Assembly (NCBI GenBank): GCA_030704615.1
Contig: CM060731.1
Coordinates: 78,846,756-78,910,755, forward strand
Direction of reading: 5' to 3'
From: Takakia lepidozioides
Taxonomy: Eukaryota; Streptophyta; Takakiopsida; Takakiales; Takakiaceae
Length of the DNA: 64,000 bases
This document shows, in pieces, positions 11,131 to 24,016 of this stretch. Within the stretch, counting starts at the first letter, position 1. The number at the start of each line of letters is the position of its first letter. Below the pieces are notes generated by a model, which had not been told where the DNA came from, searched no databases, and was given only the letters and a program-made list of their open reading frames with translations. The position numbers and the translations under genes are program-made.

Positions 11131-11645
11131 AAAAGCCTGTCCAAATGGCTATCGAGATGCCCCAATGCCACTCCAAGGTGCGCCAGCTCTAAATGCGGAA
11201 ATTCAAAACTTCCATTACAAAAGCTTCCACAGACCTCTCACGTTCGCACAACAGACCGTCAAGCAGTAGTAGGTAGGGTAAATTGGCTCTAGCATACCTA
11301 TGTTCGGTAGTAAACCTTAGCATACGAAGTTGGGTGCAAGTGCCCATGACAAGTATCAATACCAAATGCTCGACAATTTTACTATCATCTACGACCCTCG
11401 ACAAATCAACCACTAGTGGTTGTAGATGATTTGTCCAGGGTTGATTTTGTGGGCAAACGGTATGCGTTGGAATACCAAATGCCCATGTCTTCATCCCACT
11501 TGTTCAGCAAATATTCTCTAATAGATTCTTAGATCCTTCAAATTTATGCTTAGATGCTTTCATCTTTGATTTGTCGAGCATTTGGTACACGAAGAATACT
11601 GTATGACCACAAATCAACTTAGTTGTTCACACCACTGATGACAAC

Positions 11646-11830
11646 ATGGGCGTCAACAGCGTAGGTGGCGCCAACAAGGTTAGTGGCGCCATTAAGGTTC
11701 GTGGTGCCAACAAGGTTGGTGGCGCCACTAAGGCACGGGGCGCCAACAAGGTTGGTGGCGCCACTAAGGGAGGTGGCACCAACAAGGTTAGTGGCGCCAC
11801 TAAGGGAGGCGGCGCCAGGTTGTTGGCACA
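11646..11830. repeat. GGCGCC minisatellite in the left inverted element
   Basis: About six imperfect units with the core ggcgccaacaaggt(t/g)ggt and ggcgccactaagg. The right copy has fewer units (about 31000-31100) and an isolated piece lies at 18991-19095. It is read through in several frames as artefactual ORFs. Confidence 0.8.
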
Positions 11831-12299
11831 ACTTAGTTCAGATTGGCACAACCTAATTTCTGATAAATACATATATATACGTATACATATACGTAGAGGG
11901 TTTAGGGTCATTTGCATAATTCAAATATGATGAGACCTTGTCTTTGAGATTTGATGATATTGAAAGAACAACTAGATCTAATATGTGGACCTATAATCTA
12001 TAGTGTTCTAGTTTATTTGTATTACTTAGAATTTTTATATTATGAGATATGCAATAAAATATTGTGAATTAAAAAATCAAAAAGGGGTAGAGATTGAATT
12101 AAAATATATCCTATAACAGCCTTATTAAATGCACATGAAATATCACAATTCAGTGTTCACTCTTACATGTGTTTTTTATTATTATATTGGTCATTTATAT
12201 GTACAGAGTCTCATAAGTAGAATATTTTCATTGTCCTGCAATAAGTTATTTTTAATTAAAAATACAAGGATGTGTGAGACCGGATTATAAATTATTACA

Positions 12300-12960
12300 A
12301 ATTTATTTTAAAATGCAGATAAGATTTAATAATTTAATATTCACTCGTACATGCATTTGCTATTATTATATAGATCATTTATGTGTATCCCATGAATTCA
12401 AGAAGATTATGAGTAACCTATGCATAGGATGGATGCATAGGAATTGTGATAACGAACAATTGGATCTAATAACATGTGTGCACATATACTCTATAGTTTT
12501 CTAGTTTGTTCGTAATACTTGGAATTTTTGTATTGACAGATATGCAATGAAATATTTTTAACTAAACAAAATTACAAATATGTGACAGATCCAATTAAAA
12601 TCTATTCTATAACAGCCTTCTTAGATGCATATAAAATATCACAATACCCTGTTCATTCTTATTTTAAAATTTTAAAATTATTTTAAAATACAGATAAGAT
12701 TTCATAATTTAATATTCACTCGTACATGCACTTGCTATTATTATATAGATCATTTATGTGTATCCCATGAATTCAAGAATATTATGAGTAACCTATGCAT
12801 AGGATGGATGCATAGGAATTGTGATAAAGAACATTTGGATCTAATAACATGTGTGGACGTATACTCTATAGTTTTCTAGTTTGTTCGTAATACTTGGAAT
12901 TTTTGTATTGACAGATATGCAATGAAATATTTTGTATTAAAAATAATTACAAATATGTGA
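12300..12960. repeat. AT-rich direct duplication within the inverted element
   Basis: The block containing atttatgtgtatcccatgaa and cctatgcataggatgg occurs at about 12330-12570 and again at about 12700-12940, and twice in the right copy (about 29880-30110 and 30240-30470). It predates the split of the two copies. Confidence 0.7.
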
Positions 12961-14239
12961 CAGATCGAATTAAAATCTATCCAATAACAGCCTTTTTAAA
13001 TGCATATAAAATATCACAATTCCCTGTTCATTCTTACATGTACCTTTTATTATTATATTGATCATTTATGTGTACAAAAAATTTCATTGTCGTGCAATAA
13101 GTTGTTTTAAATTAAAAATCACATGGATTTGGGAGATCAAATTGAAAAAATGAATAACAAATATCATTTTAATATGCAGATTAGATTTTATAATTCAATA
13201 TTCAATCTAACATGCACCTCCTATTATTATATAGATCATTTATGTGTATCGCATGAACTAAGTGACCTATACAACTGAGTGTTCTGAGTGTTCTGAGTGA
13301 CCTATACATAGGCTGCACGATTTAGAGATGATATATAGATATATAGTCAATGCATTTCTGTACTTAAATACTTATAAATGTTTGAACTATTGTTAACGGG
13401 GAGGCCCTGGACTATGAGGATGTCCGGGCATAGTTTAGCGAGGCATGTGCAGGACCCGCAAGGTTGACAAATACATGGAACGAGCCAAGTACGTACTGTA
13501 TGGTCTGGAGGCCGACCCTGGTAGGTGCCAGCGTTGATGAGTGTAAACCATCTGGTTGCACTACATTGTAAGAGAAGTTTGTGGATGTGCCATACGGCAT
13601 GATTATGACGAGCGATTCGCAACCCATGGATGACAAGGTGGGGACATTCGCTGAGAATACGAGGCTAGGTATCACGTTTAGCATGAAGGTGTGAGCAGAG
13701 TGGGCAGTGTGGGGATGGGAATAGGGTTGGCCAGAACGTGTGTTTGCGTTGATGGCCCATATATTGGGCGTATCTAAATTTGAGTGTTTGCCTTATTTGT
13801 GCATCTGAGGCGGCTTTGGAGTTCCAGAAGTGGTTTGATAATTTATGGTGTAGGACATTGGAAGGGGTTCATTTTTTTATATGAAGCTTGGTATGGCTGA
13901 GAGAGGTTGAGGCTTGTTTTTTGGCTTCTTTAGTGAGGGTTTTAAGGAGGTTGCGGATTGGACGAGGCGATGGAGGGTCAGGTACTGGGTAGATCATCCA
14001 AAAATGGTGTGCATGACCGTCGTGAATGGGGTCGACCGGTGGTTCAACTTAGGGTTTGGAGGCCCCAGCTGGGCTAAGAGGGGCACTCATGTATTAGCAT
14101 GTCATCTGTCTCTCTTACCTTTGGGCTTCGGCTCTACCCCTATAATGCCTCCATGGCGAAGAAAGGGGTTTTTTTTTCCCACCTCAAGGGCCAATTGCTT
14201 GGGCTGGTGTTTGTTTTGAAACCTTAAAATGAGTAGTTC

Positions 14240-15450
14240 TAACTTGAGCAGGTCAATTACCCAAATCAACTATCTCTATCACCGTGACCAGCAGTTGTAA
14301 CTCCCTACTCACTTCATTAGGGAGCAACAGAGGGTGCAAGAGTTTTTATCAACTCACCCATGACATAGTTTCAGCATTCCAATAATAGATGATCCCAGAC
14401 TTGAGCACGAAAAGAAATAGAGCGAGAAAGTCACATAACGAAATGAAATGAAATGAAACGAAATGAAATGGAACTTCGATCGACCACAGAAAGCTCAAAC
14501 AGCTTGTGGGACAAAAGGAAAACAACAAACAATAAAGAGAATAAAAGACAGAGTGTGAAGCCAGAAGCAGCCCAAAAGCAACTACTACTCAAGGGATCGC
14601 CTGAGGGTCAAAGGTTCGTGCAAATAGGCTGGAAAACATTTCTGTGCTCAGAATGGAAGTAATCTGTGAGAGATTGAGTTTCACGGAACAGACAATGGAG
14701 TTTCTTAACAATCTCATAGGAAAGAGGGCAGTAAAGGAAGAAGTGTTCTTCACTTTTGATGCATCAGTTGGGCGCGGTGTCTTAGTAGCCATAGGCGGCC
14801 TTCCACTTACCTGTCTCTACTTGTAAATTGTGGGAGCCCACCCTGAATCGCCCCTATGCCCTCAGAAGAGAAGGAGATAAAGGTGTCAATACTAATTAGG
14901 CCGCATGATTCTATAGAAAAGCTTGTTCAATTTGAGTGAGTGTTCAAGGGACACAAGTGGAACAACATAGAACCAACGACATATCCACAGGGTTCAGAAG
15001 TCAGCTCTTCAGAGATATCGTAAATGTTAATCAGGAAGTCAGGTGACTGTGTTTGGCATCTAAGCCCACCATACTCAAGCGCAGAAAAAGGAGACAATGG
15101 GCCATATGCTGTAAAATTCCCTTTCAAGATTGTGATCAAAGCTTCATTTACTGCAGTGTTTCAGAATTTGTCATATGAAAAAGCTGAAATTGGGATAAAG
15201 TACAACTGCAAGAGACCAGCCAACAAGACATCAGACAAGGGAAAAAGTTCATCATATCCACTCCATGCCAAGACGACCCAAAAAAATTTCCAGACATTCC
15301 CCGATTCAAAACCCTTTGAAGTACTACATCTTCGACATAATCACATCTATAAAATGGCCAAGAGATACAGCAAAGAGTCGTATTGCATTAGCATTGTGGT
15401 GGTAGACAAACACCTGGTTTAAGATGTGGAAGTGAGAGACATATTGTGGG
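14240..15450 (-). mobile_element. Possible degenerate LINE C-terminus
   Basis: On the minus strand, around 14700-14790, a frame reads CIKSEEHFFLYCPLSYEIV, resembling the zinc-binding segment found after RT in plant LINEs. Around 14930-15080 another frame reads SPDFLINIYDISEEL. Stops and frameshifts are frequent and RT itself is not seen, so this is weakly supported. Confidence 0.3.
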
Positions 15451-16960
15451 AAACATAGAAGATTCTTATGACTCAGAGATTCCACCACTCGCTTTCTTTA
15501 ACTGAAGCTGCAGCAAACTGAAAAAGAGGAAAGGAGTGAATCCAACCTCCGAGATAGCATCTTGTAGTGGATTTGAACAGGGCAGATAAACTCGATCCCC
15601 CCCAGTTTGGGTCTCATCCCACACTGCACTAGCTGTGACTCTGGCTCTAGTAACTCCATTATGATGCGCACCCGGTCCCCACGATGCACAGCCAATGCTT
15701 TCAATATCTGAGCTGCATCCTCCACCTTTGGGTCCTGCAACATCTTCCAATATTCTGGCAGTGTCATCGTTCTCTAGGACTTTTTTAGACCCTCCATGGA
15801 CCCTGCTTCAGGTCTGTTTGTTCTGCAGACCTTGACATGTAATGCAAAAAACTTGAGAATGTCTTAGTGACATTAACCAAAGGTCATGTGGCAAATCCAT
15901 ATCTGTTGATAAACAATACTTCATGGGATCCGCTCTGACAGATGAATACCGGAACCCTAGTGAGCAGAGAATGTTTTTCAAGGAACACATGCAAGCATAG
16001 TACATCAGCTTCTTGGTTGGAAAGCAAGAAGAAGACCGTGGCTCGGGCTGCAGACACCCTCTCTACGTCTGATTGTCGCATTGGCATCCTTGTATAAACT
16101 TCACGAGCCCATGATAGAGTGAAACTACTCGTTTCACTTCAAACCTGCCAAATCACTCAAATACACTAGTCATGACTGGATCCCCAAGTTCAAGTTGGAG
16201 GCACTTGAGAGATTGTTGTGTGTTGATATCTCGCATTTTTTGTCTACACATTGTTTAGTACCAGAGCACCACATTCAGGCAGACAACAATATTTTTCAAC
16301 TACAAATGCAACAGTAATGTGCTCTAAAGAGTACATTTCACAAAGCATACATGTGCCAACTTACGAGGGGCTGAATGGTGCTAAGATGGCGATGCATAGC
16401 GGATACGATTCAAGGTCTGCAAATTGAAAACCCCGATCTGTCCCTCTTAGTCTTATTTATACGCGAAATCTCATTTGAAACTTTCTCTAGGCCACAGACC
16501 CAGCTTCCAGCTTCCACTGGGCATGATGAATATCTTGTTCTACATGTAAGAAAAGTATGACATAATACAATCCAACTTTTCCAAAAGGCTCCAATGCACT
16601 TCCATTCAGTGTAAAGACTTGTTCCGTTTACTAGTTTGGAATAATCAACATTCCCTACACACTCGTGGGTGAACATTAAAAAATGATTTCATTTTCTCTC
16701 CATGGTTTTCATAGAGTCTATGAAAACAACCATCAAGTCTGTACCAACACTAAACAAAACAACCAACCACCCATCAAGGCACCTGCATCTCGGAAAAACT
16801 GCAAGTAAATCCATAGATACCTTCACAATGACTAGGATTGTAGAACTTTGCAAGATAGTCTCAGACAGTATTGAATGAGATGCTTCCAGCAACTATAAGA
16901 TACCGTGAATCAAACAGCTTCCTTCCATTAAAGGAGCCTCCATACGGCCTGCATGCATTG
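15451..16960. other. No recognised gene
   Basis: Short ORFs on both strands. Minus frames at 15498-15767 and 15884-16087 look protein-like but match no family I recognise. Possibly remnants of old elements. Confidence 0.35.
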
Positions 16961-16990
16961 CCTTGAGCTTATTGTCATCATATTCCAAAG

Positions 16991-17740
16991 ATGCCCCTAC
17001 TCTACAATGTTACATCTCTCGGAAACCCATCTCCTCATTATTTGCCCTCAATTTCTCCTTCCATTTGTCTGCTTTGCCAGAAACAGATTGGAGAAAAACT
17101 TCCATGGATAACTACTACAAAATCCAACAATCAAAACAGACTCTCATGCCAAACTAATGCAGACCATCTTTTATCATGCCATCCAACACGTCATCTTCCT
17201 TCATTCCTGCGTACCATCAGTGGTTTACTGCTTAACAGGTTATTATCTAGTGAAGTCCCTTTTGTAGATGAAATTCTTCACACATCAGTACATGCAGTAG
17301 CCTTATGGCCATTGATCCCACAGGATACAATCCGTCCTAATTGTGTAAGATTTTTTCTATTAAATTGCCATAGTTGTGACTGCAATCTCCTATTGGTGAG
17401 GTTGGGATTCACTCTTCCTGCTCCAGAGCATAAGAGGTATATTTAATTGCAAAAAGTGTGACCATCAAAGTAGTTCAAATTGTAATATTTCTTGAGAGTG
17501 GAACTGCAAATGTGATACTAGTGTAACCACCATCACTAATCTCAACATACCAACAGACTTTCATGATTCCTCTGCCACTAGTGACAGTCAAGAAGGCAAT
17601 GATTATAAAGAATGGTCGATATCATGACTTCTTTGTAGCTCAATATGTAGATGCCTCAAACACAAGAATGTATGGATCGAGCAAGGTGAGATATATCATC
17701 CAGAGGAGAAAAACTAACATGCCGAGCATACCTCCAAGAT
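16991..17740 (+). pseudogene. Cysteine-rich ORF remnant, possibly transposon-derived
   Basis: The frame 16991-17446 contains CLLCQ ... TNADHLLSCHPTRHL, a C-x2-C...H-x4-C arrangement like the zinc-binding tails of retroelement polyproteins. The following sequence to about 17700 gives further Cys-rich frames (FNCKKCDH, CKCDTSV) separated by stops. No catalytic domain is recognised. Confidence 0.3.
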
Positions 17741-17811
17741 GCCAGGTACGTGATCCGACCAATTTGAATGGGCAAAGCAACATGGGTGCTGATGATTGCT
17801 ACCATCAAATG

Positions 17812-17883
17812 TTTTTTCTACTCAACACCCTTGTCAACATGTATGTTAAGTGTGGGAGCATCATGGATGTTCGCCAAGATTGT
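17812..17883 (+). pseudogene. Short PPR fragment
   Basis: Encodes NTLVNMYVKCGSIMDVRQD and matches the PPR gene at about 8753-8815 (NTLVNMYAKCGSVMDARQ) nearly base for base. Flanks are unrelated. A roughly 70-bp captured or relic PPR motif. Confidence 0.75.
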
Positions 17884-18039
17884 ATATTAATGATACATGT
17901 ATACAACGTCTACAACTCTGACAACCTATGCTATCTGAGGTTATATATAAGGTCTTATTGGTTATATGATATACTTATAAATGACCTACATAATATTGGG
18001 GGATACATGTACATTGTAAAAACCCTAATTGTCAACGTT

Positions 18040-18210
18040 TTTCATCCAGCACATGTGCATCATACAACGCACCGACATCATGATGATCACCTGAGATCAT
18101 CAATGGACCATCCATCCATCCATCATCCATCAACCGACATCATCAATCATCCATTGACATCATCAATCATCCATCGACATCATCCACCGCACAAACATCA
18201 TCTTGCGCAC
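18040..18210. repeat. CATC-rich simple repeat
   Basis: Degenerate (CATC)n / (ATCCATC)n tract with longer imperfect units of the type gacatcatcaatcatccatt. Confidence 0.85.
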
Positions 18211-18985
18211 ATTTAACATCCAAAACACCTTTATCATCGTGTGCCATTTGTTTTTTATACTGCATTTTTTTGGAGAAGAGACCTGGCCAACTGCAAAGAT
18301 GCCTTCATTCAGTGGTGGGTCCTCCATCATCGTGTGTCATTTGTTTACTGCATTATTTTATGAGCACGGACCCGAACAACAGAGATGCCTTCAATTAGTG
18401 GCGAGATGCCATGAATCAGCGTTGGGTCCTTGATCTGGTGGTCTTTTCTGAAGCCGTTGGGGAGAAGCTACTTATATCAGCCGACCATGTGCACTACGCT
18501 TCTACAAAGGCATCGAGGAAGGGAGTTTCACGGATTGGGGCATCCCGAGTGGTGCTGGTAGAAGTTCCCTGGAATGGAGCAGTTTGTCGGCAGGCAACCA
18601 TCGGAGTTTTGTGAATCGGATAGTACAAAAAGGTTGTACTTTGCAAGACTGGTGGCCGCGCACACTACTATCATTTTGATGAATTGTGCATTTTTGGTCT
18701 CTTTCTGTACACACAGGCTTTAGAGCAAAATGCATGATTCATCAACAGAAGCAGTGAGTTTTGAAACTGCTGTTTGACCACGCTACTGTTGGTGAGGGCT
18801 ATACCTGTATGCTCCGGGATGTGAAGGAGAAATATAGGGACAGGTTCTTCAAACCTAGCCATCTTCCGGATTCTTGGACTAACAGCTGTTGTTTTTTCCT
18901 CGAATTCAAGGTAGGTTCTTCACCTATCATGAAGCTCCAGATCAACCCTTCAACCTGCACAACACCTTAACAATAAACCGTAATA
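18211..18985. other. No recognised gene
   Basis: Two short frames (18411-18614 and about 18780-18910, the latter ending at a GT donor-like site) look protein-like, but I do not recognise them. A roughly 60-bp motif around gtgtgccatttgtttt / gtgtgtcatttgttta is duplicated at about 18239 and 18334. Confidence 0.3.
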
Positions 18986-18987
18986 TC

Positions 18988-19095
18988 TTAGGCACGGGGC
19001 ACCAACAAGGTTGGTGGCACCACTAAGGGAGGCGTCGCCAGGTTTAGTTCAGATTGGCACAACCTAATTTCTGATAAATACACACAGATATATAT
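18988..19095. repeat. Third, short fragment of the inverted element
   Basis: Reads aggcacggggcaccaacaag ... ggcaccactaagggaggc ... ttcagattggcacaacctaa, matching 11725-11880 in the same orientation as the left copy. It lies between the two inverted copies. Confidence 0.8.
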
Positions 19096-19491
19096 ATCTT
19101 TGAAAGCTTTTCCTTACATTTGATGTGGCTATTTTGTTCTATCTTTCTTAAGGTGAGTTCATAGTTTCCTAGGCTCTCACTCACTAGAAAGGTGTTCCAA
19201 CACATATGCAATAATCAAATGAAGGACTTACCAGGATACCTACTGCGTTCAACAAGAATACATGCACATTTTTGATTTGTTAATTTGGGTCTAATAATGA
19301 GTATCCATATATCTGCCCTGGGTAAATTAAGTACCAATTATCAAATACATGCCAAGTGCTCTTAGCTAGAATGTGCCCCGTTTGTGCAAACTTGATATTT
19401 TCTCCATAATGCTTGAGATTTGTGAAGAGATTGCAACAAGAGGAAGTGGAGGAGGCTCACAGCCAAATCCCAATACAAGAAGTTCCTTGCA
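19096..19491. other. Left flank of the chromovirus insertion
   Basis: No firm gene. A plus-strand frame at about 19425-19496 (LQQEEVEEAHSQIPIQEVP) could be a coiled-coil exon of the starch synthase broken by the insertion, but this is speculative. Confidence 0.25.
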
Positions 19492-19496
19492 GCCAG

Positions 19497-20220
19497 TGTC
19501 GTGCACCACACTTCGGTAAGCTCCCCTCCAAGTCATAGTTACTCGCTTTGATGTGCGCGCCTAACTCCCAACCTGGCCGCCGGGCCTTTTTGGAGCTTCG
19601 GCTGCTCACCGGGACATAACGGTCCCCCTTTTAATCTTCCAAAAGACCCTCCACCAATTTGGCCCTAGTGGAAATTCCCTTTGGTAGATGGCAGTCTGGA
19701 ATAGCTCTCCACTCCTTGGTCGCTTTCCGGCTCGCTCGCTTACTCACTATTTTTGGTCACCAACGCTTGCACCGTTCTCGGGGTTACTACTCCCTATATA
19801 TACTTCTGTGACTGTCCGTGGGGGTTTCACAAACAACCATGTCATTTTATGGCGAACCACCACGAAGACCCTCGACTCCCGGTGATGAGTCGCGGTGAGT
19901 CTTGGCCCACCCACCACGGTCCCATTGGACCGTGATGAGTCCCAAGATTCCCCACGACTCCCACCACAAGGGCTCCACCCCATGGTAAGTCCTATGCCAG
20001 CCCCTCTACGTCTCGCTAAGCTACCACCACCTCTTGTGGAGCCACCCCCACCGCAACCCGGTGTGCGGGGCTCCACCTAGTGAGCGCCTCCGCCTCCTTG
20101 AGTGCCTTGGGCACTCAAGGGTGCTTCAGCCCCCTGTACCTATCGCTGCCACTGCCCCCACCACAGGGGCAGCCCCTCCTACGTCCCGACCCCCTGCCCT
20201 CAAGGCAAAGGGCCGCGACA
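19497..20220 (-). repeat. 3' LTR of chromovirus (724 bp)
   Basis: Plus-strand ends TGTCGTGCACC...GGCCGCGACA give TG...CA termini with a short inverted repeat (TGTCG/CGACA). About 27 bp longer than the 5' LTR because of small indels. Confidence 0.95.
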
Positions 20221-20235
20221 CACCCCCCTACCAAC
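20221..20235 (-). promoter_or_regulatory. Polypurine tract
   Basis: Minus strand reads GGTAGGGGGGTG immediately before the 3' LTR, the expected site for plus-strand DNA priming. Confidence 0.7.
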
Positions 20236-21116
20236 ATGGAGTCGATGTCCTCATCGACTTGTCCATTTTGTAGAAACGAACATCCAATTGTGGCGTCCCC
20301 ATCAAGGAGTTTGTTTCCGTACCATGGCGTCCCATGGCAAAGAACCAAACCCCACACTTGACTCTACTCTCCACTAGCTAGTTCGGCCGACTTCCTCCAA
20401 GTCCCGGCCAAGGGTGGAGCCTTTTAAGCCACACCCAGTGCACTCTTCTTGGCCTACTTCAAGGCCAAGGAACGATCCTATCCGAGGATCGAATCGCCTT
20501 ACTGCAACAACATTGCTTGAAAACGCTCATGATGTCGCTTTTGGCATCACCTTGAGCAAGGGTTCACCTTGAACCCTTTTTTACTAGGAAGATAACCTTG
20601 AACCAACGTGCGCCCAATCACTACAATTGGGTCCGCCTTGGAATGCTGGCCTGAGGTACGGGAACACGCCGAAGCCGCACTACGACTTTGTCCTGAGGCT
20701 ACACGATTATAGTACATGAATGAAAGCACGTAGCTTCTGCGTTAGCCCGCACTACAAGACAACCCCCTCGGTAGCGCAGTTATAGTACGCGCACGCCCCA
20801 GGTGCGCACTAGCACGTGAACTCCCAAAGAAGACGCAAGTTTCCTTGCCCCTTGGATGGGAGTCACCCGATTTCGGCACTGCGCAAACACACGATTAACC
20901 CAATTTACCTCTCCCACTTTTGTAAGCTAGCATGCATTCTACACACTAGCCAATCATACCATGCATCACCATTCCACACAAAATAGGACGCACAACATTT
21001 GGAAACCATTTCATTTATAACAAAATTTGTACAATACAAGTTTTTGCAATCGAATTCCTGGGCTAGCCAGGCTAAGCATGCATTTCCTCCCCCACGCTCC
21101 AAGGTTGATGTCCCCA

Positions 21117-21656
21117 TCAACGCTTCTTCCGCTTTTGAGGTCGCCCTTCGAATGCTGCAACCGCCTCGGATGCGTTTCCCATTTCTGAGGCCCGCACCCA
21201 AGATGCCTCCACATGATGATAGCTCTTCCATTTCACGAGATACTCTGTTTCTCGGTTCTTGAACCTCCTCGACTTAAGCACTGCCTCCACCTCGTACTCA
21301 GGTTCATTTTCATGATCCAATAGCACAGGTGGCAGACGCAACACTTGATGCCGATTCGGACATGCTTCATCTTTGAAGTAAGGCTTCGAAAGGGAGACGT
21401 GGAATACCGGATGCACCTTGCTGTTTGCCGGCAGCTCCAATTCATACACATCCTCATTCATAACCTTCCAGATGCGAAATGGTCCCGCATATGGAGGTAC
21501 GAAATTCGGACTCACTTCTGAAGGTAGTTGAAAATTCTTGATGTTCAACCAATCCTTCGTGCCTGCCTCAAACTTAAGTTCCCTCCGCTTCCGATTTGCC
21601 TGCATTTCATACCGTTTCCTAGCTTTGGCAATGTTATACTTTGCGAGCTTCAACAA
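21117..21656 (-). pseudogene. Integrase C-terminus with chromodomain
   Basis: 180-residue frame. The first part is the integrase C-terminal SH3-like region (GPFRIWKVMNEDVYELELP, then FHVSLSKPYF). The final ~55 residues form a chromodomain (PEYEVEAVLKSRR, EYLVKWKSYHHVEASWV). In chromoviruses this domain recognises histone methyl marks and directs insertion into heterochromatin. The aromatic positions VLKSRR and LVKWKSY are intact. Confidence 0.9.
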
Positions 21657-21704
21657 ACGCTCGCGTTCTTCCAGTACCGCCGCTGCTGCCAGTTCTTCAA
21701 CATC

Positions 21705-22279
21705 CTAGGCGGCCCAACTTGTCGGCACCAGAGGTGCTTTTCCATAGACCAATACGAAAGGGGAAACTCCCGTTGCGGAGTGTTTTGTGTTATTATAACA
21801 GAATTCTGCCGCGTCCAAATGCTCCACCCAGTCTGATTGGTCTGCCGACACATAATTCCGCAAGATCTGCTTCACCACGGAATTCACTCTTCCGTTTGGC
21901 CGTCCGTCGTAGGTCGGAAGACGGTGCTCATCTTCAGCCTCGTCCCCATCTTCTTCCAAAGTGCCCTCCAAAATTTACTCGTAAACTTTGGATCGCGGTC
22001 CGAGACAATATCCTTTGGGAGTCCATGGTGCTTGAAGATGTGGGCGAAGTAAAGTCGCCCCGTCTCCTGCGCCGTTGCCGTCTCCTTGGTGGGGATGAAA
22101 TGGCCCATTTTACTGAACCTATCCACCACCACCATGATCGCATCGAATCCTTTTGACAATGGCATAACAGTCATGAAATCCATCGAGACACTTTCCCAAG
22201 ACCCCTTTGGAATCGGCAAGGGTTGTAACAGCCCCCTTGCTTTTGTACTCGTTCTGGTTTTGTTGGGCATGTGGTGCAT
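21705..22279 (-). pseudogene. Integrase core
   Basis: Overlapping minus frames give the DDE core: SVSMDFMTVMPLSKGFDAI (first Asp), DIVSDRDPKFTSKFW (second Asp), then STVFRPTTDGQTE and NSVVKQILRNYV leading to the catalytic Glu region. A frameshift near 21900-21970 splits the core, so no active enzyme is expected. Confidence 0.85.
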
Positions 22280-22308
22280 GTCTTTGACATACTCCTCGGC
22301 CTCCTCCC

Positions 22309-23115
22309 TCAGTTTGGGCCAGAAATACTCTCTTCTTCAAGAGTGCCGCGGTGCGCTTGGCTCCGCGTGCCCGCAAGCGGACCATCATGACATTCTCTCA
22401 AGAGACTATCTCTGATCCCTCCCTTCGGCACGTAGAGACGCTTTTGCTTGTACCAGAGTAGTCCATTTAGCAAGTGGAACTGCGATTTCACCCCCATCCT
22501 CAAGTCCCGCATCATGGTCTTCGCCATCTCATCATTCTGGTAAGCCTTCCGGATCTTTCTTTGGAGCGTCGTCTCGCCCCTGTACACCAACATGAGCTGC
22601 TGCTTTCTACTTAGGGCATCAGCCACCACATTGTCCGTCCCTTTTGTAACTGGATCCACTTCACTCACCCCGCCAAAGTGGTCTTGCCACCTAAGTTTGT
22701 TTTTGGGACAACTGGGCTGCGTGGCAAAATACTTCCCGGACATTGCCGTGAATACCTTCACCGGATTGGAACCAACATAGTGGCGCCAAAGCTCAAGGCA
22801 ATGCACCACCGCCTTCATCTCTTTCTCATGCGTCGGCCACCGTCGCTCCACTTCATTCAGTTTCTTACTTTTGTAAGCCACTGAACGTCTATCTTGCATA
22901 AATACCACCCTAATCGCGAAGTCCGACGCATCTGTATGAATCTCAAACGGACGGTTGAACTCCGGGATTTTCAAGACTGGAGCTTCCGCTATCCCTGCTT
23001 CAACTCGGCTATCCGCTGCTTCAACTCGGCAAAAGCTTGGCCACAAAAAGGTGTTCCATACCCATACATTTGGATGACACAGAAGGTCTGACAGCGGTCC
23101 CCGCGATCTTGGCAA
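22309..23115 (-). pseudogene. RNase H and integrase zinc-binding region
   Basis: 268-residue frame including FEIHTDASDFAI (RNase H first Asp), VAYKSKKLNEVERRWPTHE, and later LVYRGETTLQRKI leading to YVPKGGIRDSLLRECHDGPLAG, the start of the integrase HHCC domain. Confidence 0.85.
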
Positions 23116-23698
23116 AAATTCTCACTTTTGGTAATAGGAGGCGAGTCTAGGAAGGATCGCACTCCCGGAACCGAAGTTGGAGGCTCCCAGTCCAAGATCG
23201 CCCTCACTTTTCTGTCATCGATCCCATCCTGTGTAATCACATGCCCCAGGAACTCCACTTTTGTGACCCCGAATTCGCACTTTGAAGCTTTGGCATACAG
23301 CTTCATTTCCCGTAATTTCTGGAAACACCCTTTGAGGTGCTCCAGGTGCTCCAGGTGTTCCTCCTTTGTTTTCGAGTACACCAAGATGTCGTCGATGTAC
23401 ACGATCACAACGTCATCCAGCCACTCCTGAAAAAGGTTGTTCATCAACGTGCTAAAGGTCGCGGGTGCGTTGGTGAGCCCAAAAGGCATCACCAAGAACT
23501 CATATGAACCATACCTGTCCTGCACGCGGTCTTCTCCTCATCTCCTTCCGCCACTCGAATTTGATGATAGTCGGAGCGCAAATCGATCCGGCTGAAATAC
23601 TTCGCTCCTGCCAACCGATCGAAAAGGTCGTCAATCCTTGGCAAAGGGTACCGGTATTTTATAGTCACCTTATTCAGAGCCCTGTAATCGACACACAT
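22989..23698 (-). pseudogene. Reverse transcriptase
   Basis: Two overlapping frames: [20 protein letters not shown] and [15 protein letters not shown], then [15 protein letters not shown] and the catalytic [11 protein letters not shown] frameshift near 23500 separates them; further stops precede the upstream part. Confidence 0.92.
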
Positions 23699-24016
23699 TC
23701 GCAGCGCCCTATCTTTCTTGTTGCGATAGCACCAGGGCTCCGTAATGACTTACCTCGCCGATGTACCCTTTACATTAGATCTTGTAGCTGAGTCTCAGCT
23801 GCACCAAGTGGCTACCGAGGTGCGCCTGGCAGGACTCCACCCGCATTACCCACTTTGACGTACTTCTGTCCTTGAGTGGCTTGCAACCGCATCATTGATC
23901 CCCATATCATCTTGTTTTCAATCCCCTTGATCCAATTCGTGGCTCGGCTCGGCTATCGCCTTTCCGCTGGCTCACTTGTGTATCCATAAACTGGCGCAAG
24001 TGGGTCTGCCTCGGCA

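Larger units (their letters stand above)
11358..14222 (-). mobile_element. Unclassified ~2.9-kb element, left inverted copy
   Basis: The reverse complement matches 28812-31414 along nearly its whole length. Both copies share the same inner end (GTTTCAAAACAAACACC on the element sense strand) and the same outer end (...GAGCATTTGGTATT), which argues for defined termini rather than random truncation. At one end is a decayed ORF (minus, about 13347-13684, reading RIARHNHAVWHIHKLLLQ), then about 1.7 kb of AT-rich DNA, a GGCGCC-rich minisatellite and a terminal region with short inverted motifs around CTCGACAAATCAACC. This copy is longer mainly through minisatellite and AT-rich duplications. No target-site duplication was found. 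Confidence 0.7.

Noticed and set aside
11619-11930. ORFs rich in VGAT/GGAT repeats on both strands
   Set aside because: They are translations of the GGCGCC minisatellite.
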